This document shows, piece by piece, positions 24,959 through 38,676 of a stretch of DNA of 64,000 nucleotides. Each line of letters starts with the position of its first letter. Position 1 is the first letter of the stretch. Position numbers and translations under genes: made by a program. Source of the DNA: Hypomesus transpacificus (Eukaryota; Chordata; Actinopteri; Osmeriformes; Osmeridae); the NCBI RefSeq assembly GCF_021917145.1, contig NC_061078.1, positions 2,906,064-2,970,063 on the forward strand. The letters run 5' to 3'. Below the pieces are notes generated by a model that saw only the letters and a program-made list of their open reading frames with translations, had not been told where the DNA came from and made no database searches.

Positions 24959-27900
24959 CTATGAGGGGTTATGAGAGAGGTCAAAGTCTGTAATGAGTTG
25001 TTTTATGTGGGAAAGTTTCTGATGGAGATATTCACAGCGTTTCTTTTCTTCCCGATAGCCTGGAAACTTCTGCAGAGACAAGAAATGATTAAATCTGTTA
25101 AACTACAGTGGGTGAATGTCAAATGCGACAGCTGAATACTACAATGCCTATAAGACCATTAGCTTTTTAGGCTCACAACCATACACAATCATGACCCACC
25201 TTTCGATACTTCTTGTACTTGTCCAGTATTTGGTCTTCCATAATCTATGTGGCACAATACAAAACAAAAACACATCAAATATCACAGAGTATTCATCAGA
25301 CCAGAAAATGTTTAATAGAACAGTCATGCAATAATGTAAGACCGTAAGATATAACATTCTTAATCAGTCATGTCATTATCACAGCATATACCTGCTGCAT
25401 ACTGTACCTTGTATTCCTGTGTTCCTGGAGACAGACTCTTGATCTTTGAGCCAAGCTGGACAAACATATGTGTGATTGTGGCAATCCTGGAATGCAGGTC
25501 TTTGTACTCATCATACTCAGCACAGAAGTCTACCTGGTATCTCTGCCGTTGCTCCGCATTACTAACGGGACTGTAAGCTCTGAAGAGACAGATGTGTTTG
25601 CATTAATGATTGTACCCGGTGTTTCTCTTTTGGTCCACAGTGTGGCAGTACAGTTTCACTGAGTTCTGCTGTCAAGACAGCTTTATTTCATATATCACAA
25701 ACTCAATAGCTCACTTGATTCCAGGCAAGCGTTAGTAGGTAGTATCATTTGTTGATACTCACAGTACATAATCGGGCTTCTCCTCCACCACAGGAACAGC
25801 ATTTGTGATGGCAGGTTCTGCATTTGTAAACACACAAGACATGATGAGGTTAATGCTATTACACACACAAAATATAGCTTTGTGTTCTGCTAAATACCTC
25901 ATGTGTCATTGCAATGCTATTATAAGTGTGCAGCTACACACTAAGAGAGTCTGAAAGTGTCAGGAGACAAGGCAGCTTAGAGACTTAATGCACTCTTCTC
26001 TGGCTGTTATTGACTCAATCAGACACAAGGTACACCGGGGACCCAAGAGAGTGGACTTGTGGGAACTAGTAAAGGTTGTGAACACAACCTGGCCTATGAG
26101 AGATATTGCTTTGTAAGTATACTGCTGAAGATAAACAAAGGTACTCATGCAGTGAGGCCACACAAACGTAACTCGTTTGTGAAAAATAAATATATATATA
26201 TTTTGGTTCCTTGTTCCTTGGAGGTTCCTTGTTAAGCATTAAGCATAACATAACGTTATGTTATTTTATGTGTATGCAATGAACCAAAAAATCTAATCTG
26301 ATACTCCACTAAGCCATATTTTGAAGTCTCCCCCTTGATGTAGTATGATACGTATAAATATTTTCCATGAGGAAAAATCATGTTTGTGATGCAAAATAAT
26401 GTTTTTCCAATAGCCATGGACACAACATGTCATAACTTTGACAGAATGAAAATTTGCTTACATGACTAACCACATGTAAGGGAAAAGAAAGGTGATATTG
26501 TATGTGAAAGCTCCTTACCATAAGGTTTATCTTGAATTTGTTTGATATTTGGGCTGTTCTCCAGCCACTCGCTAGTCTGCCTGTCTTTTAATCGCTCCCT
26601 CTCTTTCTCTTTATGCTTCTTAGACTTTTTCTTTTTATGCTGACTGTTGGCGAGCTGCTGCTGAACGCATTCTGAGTCATTCTGCAGTGTTTCCTGGCCG
26701 GTCACTTGGGGGCTGTGTTCTCCTCTCTCTGACGTGTGATCATCAGTAGAGCTACTCAACTTGTCCATAGGGGGGAGGAAGCCATTTTGGCTGTTTGAAA
26801 TGTGGTTACTTGTCCTTTGAAACGCAGTGTTTGTGTTGAAAATAGGATTGAGAGAGGGGGATTGGTCTTTGCAATTTGATAGTCCGTTAGTAGTTGGCTG
26901 CAGATGCAACCTCTGGTCTATGAGTCTTTGTTTTTTCAGAGCTGGGCTATCCAATGAGTCCGAAGGCAAAGGCCGTTTCTGAGGAAGGAAGAAGAAAGAG
27001 CTGTCACTATCTGTAACATATTTAGTTTGCTCTTATAATAATGTGTTGACAGGATGCAATCTGTCCTTTGCAGACAGCTACATTTGCAAAAAATAATTCA
27101 GCTTGTCATAGACATCAGATTTACCCCGGCAGGATTCTTGACTGAGGTGTGATGCAAAGGAGAATCCCATGAGGTCTTGTGGAATGAGTTTGTAGAGTTT
27201 GCCTGGAAAGTTCTTGATTGGCTACTGCTCTGCAGCTGCAATTTCCTGCAAACAAGCCAAGGCAGAAAAATGACAGTTACAAAAGCAGCTAGAAATATAC
27301 ATGTAAATTTAAGTGACATCGAATCAGTTGCGTGTGCAAGACATTACTATAATTGTCACTGTGCTACAGTATAGTTTATGGGCTAGAGAAAAATAAGCAG
27401 GCTAACACTTATTATATACAGCAGGTTGAGACAAGCTGAATCCTGTTTTCTAGCATTAGGTAACACCTGCAGGAAGACACCACACTGCTGCCTGCCTACT
27501 GCACTAAGGCATGTGGCTGCTCTGGCTGCAGATAACAATCATGTCTCATGTCTGCCAGTATGAACAAAACAATTACCATATTAAGTCAATTTCCTCATCC
27601 AAGTCATTCCACAAACAACTCCCTTCCCCATTTCCATCAAGCATCTAAATATTTGTGTTTACATATCTATACACCTTGAGCGTTGCATCAAGTAACACTT
27701 TTGAGGTGAAGCTTAGCACCACCTGTTGTTGTTAACAGTATATCATGATGATAGAAGTAATGTCATAAAGACAGGCTCCCGTGTGTATCTTAAAATGCCA
27801 GAAAATACCTCGTTTAATAAAACTGAACGCAAATGCTCCTTTCAAAGAAATGTTATTGTAGTAATTCTATATGCTGGGTAGACGCCATCTGTTTATGGCG

Positions 27901-30900
27901 ATGAGTAGTCAGAATCAGGAACCCACCTGGCCAGCAGCTTGTTAACTAGCTGCTTCTCCTCCTCCACGTAGCCAGGCCAGTCCCTCTGAACAAGTCTGTA
28001 GCACTCGTCCTTTAGGAGGAAGCTGTTATCTTTAGGATTCACCTTGGCCACCTGCAAGAGAAACCAGGAAGAGCAGATTAATGCTAAGCAGTGTGGTAGC
28101 ATTTCTATTGACGCTCAATAGCAAGACCCGGGTGGTCCTTTTATGTCAAATTGAATGGTTTTATTTCTTTGTCTATTGTACATGGGTATTTTGTTCGTGT
28201 AATACATCGTAGTTCTATACTGCGCACTCCCCAGCTTTGATCATCAGAATCAAAGTCTAATGAGTATTAATTCCTAATGATTAATAATTCAAAGTCAAAC
28301 GCAACAGCATGCATAATTTCAGGGTAATTAGCAACATGTTTAAATTATTCATAATTGTATCTTCTCAAACACACACACAGAGCACACACATACACACACT
28401 GTTTCCTTCATACAGTCTGTGAATATGCTATAGAGTATAAACTATTACTCCTATACGCAAATCCTCTTTAAAATCAATGCCTGTTTTGTTTCTACTTTAC
28501 ACAGAAGCCCTGTCATCCTAGTCCCTAGTGACTGGCTTTCTCTCATGGTAACGTACTAATGTAGTCCGCTCTATAATCTACCCAGACTGCCTTTCTCTAA
28601 GGACATTCATCTTTCAGAGCTCTCCTGCCAGAAGGCTCACCCCACCCCACTGCAAACACAATCCCCTCAGCAGAGATAATTACACCCCCCGACCTAATTA
28701 CACACGCACGCTTGTGCGCACGCATGCTTGCACGTATACACACGCACACATACTTGTAAATGTAAATATTGGAAAACTACAGTCAAACCTTCCAAATTGG
28801 ATGGCCTGGCCACTTCGGCTGAAACATAAATGGTGTGTGTGTCTGTGTGTACCTCATCCAGTAAAGAGCCCAGCTCGGCCTTGTCCTTAGGGCTGGCCCT
28901 CTCTCTCTCCAGCCACAGAAGAAGCTCAGGTTTCCTGTAGGGCTTTAAGGCTAGAAGGTGGATAATGCGCTCTCGCAATGGCCTTTGGGTGAGCAGGCCC
29001 AGGGCGCTATTCCTCCTGTTGGTGGGAGAGTGCTTGTGGAGGCTGTCTGATGTAGACAGAGGTGTTGGCTTTTTCTGTAACTTGACACATTTACCTAAAC
29101 ACAGAAAATACAAATGTCAAGATGGCTGCAAAACCTTATATTACATCATCTAAGGTTTTTGTAAACTGCTTTTCCACATTCCTTTTTTGAGAAGTCAAAC
29201 ATACAGAACTGTAAACACCTGTCAAGATGACATAATGCTTTTAATAATGTGTCTTATAATGTACATTTTGCCTTTAGGGATAATCACTCATTGAGGTCCC
29301 TGGACCAGGTTGTGTCAAGTGAGGTCAGTGCTTCAAGTCCAGATAGAGCACCTAACAACTATAATCTCATTATAACTTAAGCTCTGCTTTCTGGGTCAGT
29401 GGAGGGTTCGAGGTTCAGTTCAGATCTCACTTCCACTGTTTCTGCTCAATAGACAACCTTTCACTTTTATTTAGTCACTTTAAATAGATTGTATAATTTG
29501 ATTATACAACCTTGATGTGGTTGTGCAATACTGATTACAGTTAGTAGGATTTACTATAGATGGGTTTTGGCAAGTGTGATAGTTCTATATCTTCGTACAG
29601 TACTGAATGAGCATGGGTTCAATTAAATGAGTCCCTATGGGCACACTGTATACATTATAAGCTCATCTTCACCTCAAAAACTGATGTTGCGCAACACTGA
29701 GACTTAAAACCAACACAAGCCACTCGAGACAGGAACCCCAGCACTGTGCAAACACTGGAAGACAGGACCATGCCAAGAAGAAACCGATTGCATAAGCAGA
29801 GTTTGAAAGCTTTGAGGGAGGAACAACACCAACAATAGCATGCAAGCACATGCCTCGCCACTCAAGTTTAGTGTTACCTAGTGAGAGGAAATTGCGATAA
29901 GATTGGCATGTCACTGTATGAACTTTAGCAACAATTCAACCTTTGTGCCTTTTTTTTGCTCTCAGAGTGCTGTACAGCCAACATGCAGTACCTTTACATA
30001 TGTATGCTTTTGATTTAGTCACACCTGATCCTGCACAGGTGTAACTGTTATGACACTGTGTGATAGGCCTTAATCGAATGTGTTGACTGTGACGAGACCT
30101 AATTCACTGGTGTTACAATGGGGGTGTACGCAGGGAAACACACACCGATGTATTACAGATTGTAGGTTGCAACACAAAGAAGCTTTACAACCGAAAACAG
30201 AAAAGCATTTCCTGCCACCTCGTTAGTGCCACAGTAGATTATATAAGAGGAAGAAAAAGGGTGGAGAGGGAATGAGAGAGGAGTTAAGAGAGAGAAAGTC
30301 AGTGAAGGAAAGAGAAAATGAAGAGAAAGAGAGAGAGAGAGAAAGAATGTGTGAGCGAGACCGATAGAGAGATACAGGGGAGTCTCACTAGGGTGTGTGG
30401 CGCCCGGTTTGATCTCGATGGCCGACCGGCTCCAGATGTCCTTCTCCACCTGGGACATCCTCTCCCGCGTCATCTGGTACGAGTCGTCGGTGGCACACAC
30501 TGTGATCTTGTCCAAAATACTGCCCTGGCTCTTTAGCTGCTCTCGACCAGCACTGAGGGGTCAGACAACACAAGGCTCAGTCTGTGAAATATACAGTGTG
30601 GCGTTGTTGCTTATGTACACAGCATACGTCCATATTTAGCTTAGCTATTACAGAGAGGAGGCTAACTGATCTATGTATGCCATATACTGTGATGAGGATA
30701 GGTGCCTCAGGATTTACTTAGTTTAGGCTACACATGTGAATTATGTGTGCTGTCCTTTCCAAGAAGTAGCTCCTTAGAAAATATTGAATACCCAAAGGGA
30801 TTTGTAGAAAAACCTACTTTAGGCAATTCTCAAGATACACAACGTACTATAAAGAATGATAGCTTTCAGATGTCATTCTATTGACATGAATAAACACAAA

Positions 30901-33900
30901 ACATTATTTCCATTTTATCCCAACAACTGGAGATGTAGAAAGAAACAGAGTCTGAATCCGTTTCCTTTTCTCCAGGGTCATCCATACCGGTGAGACCAAT
31001 GGAGCCACATAAGCCCAGTGTTTGTGATGTTGGTCTTGGCCTTGACGTCTGTCTAGAATGAGCAGCAAAGTTCAGACCACAGCTAGGCAGCTGGCACCAA
31101 CAGGCTACATTGAAGTAAAGCACTGTCTCAATCTCTCTTCAACACAAACAGGCTCTCACTGACACATAATGAGAGGGTCTCTTCCCGAAAATACAGGATA
31201 TTACCATGGCGAAGTCCCATACACAATAGAAACTAAGTACAGTGCTCACGCTCCTGGTGCAGAGAAGACTCTTAAAGGGATAAGGCCACATGCAAAGAGT
31301 TGGCACTAGGCCACTAACAAACTGACAGCTTGCAGTGGACACGTCCCATATCCTGCTCACAGAGAAACCACTGCTTACTGTATATTTCCCTTCACAACAC
31401 AGTTTCCTCAAACAATTCTGTCAATTATACAAATGGCTCATACAAACCAATAGGATTGTCCTTACCTGGAAACATATTGGTGGACACACTCGAAGCTGGC
31501 CTGGGGCTGGTCCTTGCTGTCACTGGACAGGTAGAAGGAGAAGAGGCGTAGAGCAGCTGGGGATTCGGGCGAGACGGTGGGGATTTTGACGTACTGCAGG
31601 AGAAATACAGCAAAGAAAAAGCAAACGTCCAGGGTAAGAGCTTGTCCTAACATACACACTACTGTTGATATATGGGCTTGACAGTTTTACAGTCAAGTAC
31701 TGGGTAGGATGTCTAATTGCCATGCAGTGTAACGCATGTATATCTTGCTGAGCTAGAAATGTAAGGGCAGGAGCGTTTAATGGGCAGGGCAGGACCCATA
31801 CATTGTTCTGTGTCTCACTATGCATTTCCGAATGAATGGTGGACCATATTTTGAACTGGAATGAACTGGCACGATAAAATATTGGTGTTAGGCCTTGAGA
31901 GAGAGCTGGACATTGCACTCTGACCCCTCGCTCTTGCTCTTTGTTTTCACAGCCTGGTGAACTTTAGACCTCCCACAGGACCTCTGCTCCCTCTTGATCT
32001 CTCTCTCACTCGCTCTCTTCCTCAGACACACACACACACACAGTGTATCCACCAGCCGACCATAAATATATCTCCCTAGGTAAACAGTGTTTTTAAGTCC
32101 TGTCTGCCATGGCGTCCCTGAGATCCCATTGCAGACTCACTGGAGCACAGTAGAGCCAGGAGTCCAACCTCTTGGGCTGACACACACACAAACACACATA
32201 ACCACATAACTACATGTGCACACATACACAGACATAACCACACTCACTAACACTCACTCACACATAAACATACACACAGTCAAAACAGATGCACATGCAT
32301 TAGTGAGTAATAAATACGTTTTAAACTTGATCTACAGCTTTACCACACTTAGTTGGAATGCTTCAATTGTAGCTATGCCTTGCATGACTTGCTTTACTAT
32401 AATCAGTATCTGTCTCACCACAGACTGGAACAGTCTAGCAGCATATAATGATAGGGAAATATTACTTTACTACTAAAAACAAAACTATAGTAACTACTGG
32501 ATTTGGATCAGAATGACCACTGCCCTCTGACTTCCATGGCCAAAGGACAAGTCTAATGAATTCAGACTTGCATGGTTAGTGACCTCAAAGTTACAAGACC
32601 ACATTTACAGTGAGTCTAATAAAAACGGCTAAGGGAGAGGATCTAATGGAGGATTTATCAGAGGTTAGTGGGAACATAGACAACATAAAATTCTGCACTT
32701 CAAGTACCTGGGACACTTTAAGGCCACATAAATCCTCCTATGTATTTTGAATGTATTAGCAGCTTCACTGTAATCTCATTCTCTATGCTGCAGGTAGGCC
32801 AGCAGCTTCACTGTAATCTCATTCTCTATGCTGCAGGTAGGCTATTGCCTATATGTCCAGTTTCATTTTAGCTCAAAGCAGGATGTCATTAAAACAGCAT
32901 TTGCCTTCCTTTAACCCTGGTTGTCTGTGAGCTGCTGTTACTTTGTGATGATACTTTGGCGTCCTTCTTTCCCTGGACCAAAGGTGAAATAGGTCACAGT
33001 GCACTGGGATCTGAGGACTGTGCATGACACGAATCAAGGGTTCAGGCCCGTCTTTGGAGCAATGAAAGAATCGAAACTTCACTATCTTATCTGTCTGTTG
33101 CACATGTCCGTGCACGCTGGCGTTCACTGCAGGAATTTACCAAAACATCACCGTCTAAAGCTGATAGCACTGGGAGTCACAGCCTGCAGTCCCTGTGTGT
33201 GGTTACACTGCTGATAATAAGGCCAATAGCAGGTCCGACTATAGCGCAACCTGATTTTCAACATTGTGGTTGTCAATTGCGTGTTACATTTTGCTCCTTT
33301 TAGGCCTGTTTAATAGGGCTGTAGGCTATGCTAAATGGTTGTAATAGCCACACAGTGCAAAATAAAATTTAAGTTGTGAGTACTCGCATGCTAATAAAAT
33401 AAATAGAATAAATATAATTAATAACTAATAATAATGACAAACAATTGTTTGTTTTAGTAACTTAATGTGGTATAACCTTCATCATCTGTCAAATTACTCT
33501 TGCTCCATATTACGCAATTTAGAAACAGCTGGAAGACTACTGAAGCGTTCCATAAAAAAAGGACTGTTCCATAAACAGAGGTTTGGAATAAACAGTTGTT
33601 GAGGTGTTGTGTCTTTTAGAACAAATACAAGACATTTAACAGGAAGAACAGCCTTCGCTATTCAACTCGAAGAGTTAAATATGACCCGGCTGTTGTGCGT
33701 TCTGAATGAAATTCAAGTCGATGTGAAGTAACCAGTCTTTCCATAGAAAGGACTGTGAAAAGCTGCATGTTCTGTATGAAAATATGTTCTTTTATTAGTG
33801 TTTAGGTTTGGAGCTATAAAATTTAAGACAGCTATTTAACTACAAAGGAGTCTTTTAAAGACAACCTTAAATAACCTTCAACAGTTTTTTCTAACTGAGA

Positions 33901-36078
33901 CCTAAGAGAAATTTCAGCTCATCATGGCCTACATGCATTTTAAAGAAAAGCTGAACTTTCAGTTGAATCACAGTAATAGCTGAGCAACACAGTGCTAAAT
34001 AAAGCAGAAAATTGGCAACAGTCTGAGCTGCAAGCTGATTAACCATAATAACTGGATCACATTAAACATCTCACTCAACTAGAGTTTCTGTGGATGCGAG
34101 AAAGAACAAAAGAGACTGAATTCTGCATTGATCAGACTAACAGAGGGATATTTACTGCCAGTCCTCTTCTAGCTAACAGGGATATTAATAATTTATTGAG
34201 TCTGTGTTCATAGGATTGTGCCACGGGCAAATGCAAGAGTCCAGCTGTTAGAAATGCCCAGTCATGCAGAGGTCCCAGAAGCACTTCCTGGCATCTAGCC
34301 AATGACAGCTCTTCCTAAAGTATGACCTCCACAGGCAGACTCCAGGAACCCCTACTGAGAGTAACACAACAAGCACTCTCTCATTCTAAGCCACTGGGCT
34401 CACACCAAAGTCTAACACTCTCCAGAGAGCTACTCATGGCACCCCACACTAGACGCCCTTCCACAAAGGACTTGGCAATTCAAGAGACCAACTGACCATG
34501 AATAATTAAATATTTATGTCCGTCTTTCAAGTCAAATATTCAAGGAATTTTCGCTTTGGATTTCAGAAGTGAGAGATGGGAAAACCAGACATACAACAGG
34601 CAAGAAATAATCAGATGTCAAAATGTAAGCTATGCTAGCAAGCCATAAATCAGAGACTGGGCTGTGGATTCAAAACAACCCCTGCACTTGGGAGTGACTT
34701 ACAACCCCAATAATGCTCAATGACCCCCTAAGGCTGGGGCCAAGACTGCAGCACAAAAAGCAGAGGTTTAAGGTGGTTCAACTCTTAACCTCTCTTATAA
34801 CCCTGGTCCTAGTCCCCGCCCCCTACCCTGCTCTATCCATATTCGCTCTCACAGTTGCTAATAGCCACACCCTGTCTTTCCCTCACTCCACCAGTGCACG
34901 CTTCATATTCTCATTCTAATCAACGTCACTCAGGTCAGTTCAGTCTGAGCGGTCCATTCTTTCACAGCCTCCTCCTTCATCTTCATCACCAGATGTCAGG
35001 GGGGGGGGAAAGCATTGGGCCTGGTCCGGCTCTCTGGCTCTGCCTCTCTCTTTCTCTCTGTGTGTCTATCCCTCTCGAAATAAATTCATTGCAAGCCCAA
35101 TAGACAGATATCTGGAACGCATGAAGAAACCAATAAGATTGCAGAGCTACAGTAAGATCCAATGAAGTGAGTAAGTGAAGAGATTTCTCCACACACCCTC
35201 TGGCATCCTGCCATTCCCCAAGGGTCTCAACATTCTTTTTATGGTAATCATGTTAGATTCAAATTATATTGAATAACTGTTCGGACATTTCAACTTTTAA
35301 CCTTGTTGCCTTTCACATGGGGAACATGTCGAGGCTGTACGTTTGGTGCAGTTGCAGTGTTGTTGTCTATGTGTCTAAGATAATAGAAACCTCCAAAGCA
35401 TTACGACTAACAATGCTTGTCATGTGATGTGTGGAGATATAGGAGCCCCTTCTCACATTCCCTGCAGGGTCAAACACCGGAAGAACCAGCCTGTCACTCT
35501 TACGAGAACAAAAATGGTTCAAACCTTGGCTGGGTCATCACACACACACACACACACATACAATTCAGAGGATTTGTGCAATAATATAGCCCCAACAGAA
35601 TTGACAAGGCAGAAACTACATCATTCTGGGCTTATCAAATGATCAAGTCAATTGAACAAAATTTGTTTGAGAGAGAGTTGTATGTGTGAGGATTGTGTTT
35701 CCTGCCAGACTTTGGTTGAATGTGGGGTCTGGGTGTAGATTTCATGCAGCCTATTGTTTTCACATCCTCACTACCCTGAGTAATGGCCCCTGAAAACAGC
35801 CTGTCTTTTGTTCTCCGCTCCTCGTCTCCAGAGTGTGATGCCATGGCTCTGCTTCCCTTTTCTGTCAGATATGAATAAGCAAACCTGCTGCCTGCGAGTT
35901 GGCTGCAAGTCACTGAGGGTGCAAATATATGTTGTGCGTGCATGTGTGCGTACGTGAGAGTGTGAGAGTGTGTTAGTGTGAATTTACTAATCCAGCATGT
36001 GCTGTGAGAGGCAGCACTCCAGGTCCTCTCACCAGGGTGTGATGAGCATTACTGCCAGTCATCAGACATACGGAAGAG

Positions 36079-36127
<49 letters not shown>

Positions 36128-38616
36128 CTGACTGGAAATTCTCTGCCAAACATCTCAGAGACTGGAACACACACACACACAGTTGAATCATCCCCTATCC
36201 CAATCCTGTAAACAGACCACCAGTAACCTCTACATTTTTCGTTTCCCAAGACGCACAAAAGAGCCAAAGTGTTCTCGGGGCCCACAAGTCGACACAAGCC
36301 ATTTAAGAGGAGCACAATGGCCCTCCTCGCCCATGCATCCACAATGGGGTGGACGACATCACAGAAACACAATGTGTCTGTGTCTGCGATCGTCAGCCCG
36401 AGCTGCCTCGCTGCGTTCCCCTCCGAGCTGAGCTCCACGTGCGGCCGCTGAGTGATTAATGTGGCTGCCATGAGTGGGAGACAGTGCATGTAATCAAGCC
36501 AGCCTGTAATCACCTTCCATCCCTTTACATTTACAATTTCAAGCTAAGTCTGGGCAGACTGCTTGTTCCAGCACTGGAGAGAGATATGGGAGGAGGAGGG
36601 GTGGGATGGATGGATGCTGGAAGGGGGGTTGGGAACAGGGAGGGCGGAAAGAGGAGGGGGGACGTTGTGGCTCAAGATTCCCTCAAGGTTTTGCCTTTAA
36701 TGCCTAAGATGAACTGTCTGTACCAGGTGCCTCAGAGGCCAACCTGTCAGCGTCAACAAATTGTGGGTCCGTGTGCCTAACACAAAGCTCCATCACAATT
36801 TGAAATGGGATCTCAACAGAGAAGGCAGGTGCGGTGGCCATGGACTTATAGAACGTGTTTGAGGGAAACTCGGTTAGAACAAGCACCCTTTCATGTGTCA
36901 TTTGCCGTGGTGGAGGTTTTCACATCAAGGAATTAGAATGACACGTTCCCCAGCAGGCTGTGATCCATTTCCTTAAGCTGCTTAATGCAAACAATGAACA
37001 CATTTTCACCCTCTAAACCACTGACGCTTCTCACATTCACAATTAATAATCCATTCCACTACACAACATATTTGTGTTCTCGGCTAACGTTTTAAGTAAG
37101 GGGTGAGCTATAACTCCAACGAGTAGTAAGCACAATTCCTCAACAATTTCCCCATTGTTCGTATAATAGCAAGAGCATATTGATTAGAAGGCTCTTAGAA
37201 TAAACCCAGAGTAAAACCAAAACTGAATGTGTATTAGACACATCCATTAGCAGCCTACACGAGGGCACTAGGCTGATACAGCAGTCATCTTGGACACAAA
37301 CAATGCCTTCGAGGCACACCAAAACACATCTGGACATAGAGAGTGGCAGGAGCTCTGCCACGTGTTTCTGGTCTTCTTCAGATGATGGAGAACATTCCAG
37401 AGGCATTCCTCTCATTGTTATTCAGATCAGAGGAGGACAGCAAACAATCATGGGGCAGACCCATGGGGACTGAACTCACTGCAGGGAACCAAGTGCCCCA
37501 CGAGCAGTGGAGAGGGTTCTGTTGCTACAGGGCTCCAGATCTTCAGACAGCCCTTAAGGCTCTGGATGTACGAGGATCAGAGCAGGAGGGAACAGGGAGG
37601 TGAGATACACGTAGCATGAACAGATAATCAAGCCGAAGCATGCTTATAAGTGGAAGAATTAATTCTGACAGGTCCACTAACATGTGTTAGTTTGTCAGTT
37701 AAATTTACTCACTTACTGTAATTACCCAAGTGACAATCAAAGAAAATAATCAAAGATCATGTAATACTACTATATCACTCACATCAACAAAAACAATAAC
37801 TATGAACTGTAATCAGTGTGAACAGTGCCTCTGACCTGTGAAACCGTCCATGGCTTCCTTTTTTCATAATAGTTGGGCCCACATCAAAAATCATGATTTG
37901 GACTGAAGTGTGATATGCCTACTCTCTTTCTTTGACTTTTGTGATGGAGAAATAACTTGAATCCCTTGCTCATTATGGAATAGAGAAGATCAAAACAGCC
38001 ATCTGGATCAAGATCATCTGGACTCCTCTACTGGGTCTTGTCTACCTATGACTGGATCCCTGTTAAAACAAGTCTGCCATTCTGTTCGTTTTTTTTGGAA
38101 CGCTGGATTGAAGGTGTTCTGTGCCTTCAGAGGAGGCATAGGAAAATGGCAGCTAATAAACACCCAGTAGGACACTCTTCCCAAGTGGACTATCCTACTG
38201 CACCATGACATTCTAGAGCAGGGGCATCTACAGGGTTTCTGGGAAATCTATTCTGAATACACACTCCCATCTCTCAAGTGTAGGGCATAGGGTTGAGTTA
38301 GGGCATGGTAAATAGTATATACTTTGGCTTGATGTCAAAGTGCCTTTCCTTAAAGGCAAACATTGATGCCACTTTCCCACACAACTTGTGGGTCTACCGC
38401 CGGTTTATGAAGCTTAAGAAAGGCTTATTAACTTATATGATAATTATCATCACATTTTAGATGATGAGTAAGGTGCAGTCCCAAATTAAATCCAATTATA
38501 TTATAAATTATGATGAGACATGAGTCACACTAAACAAGCTTGACACACTTTTGTTTTGCCACCTATTAAAACAGCCACACCAGACTTCCTTATTCTGTGA
38601 ACGCACACGCACACAC

Positions 38617-38676
<60 letters not shown>

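Noticed and set aside
36049-36513. 154-codon minus-strand open frame with a proline run
   Set aside because: The proline run comes from the poly-G tract. The rest has no family motif and no splice pattern, and it lies in an ell intron.
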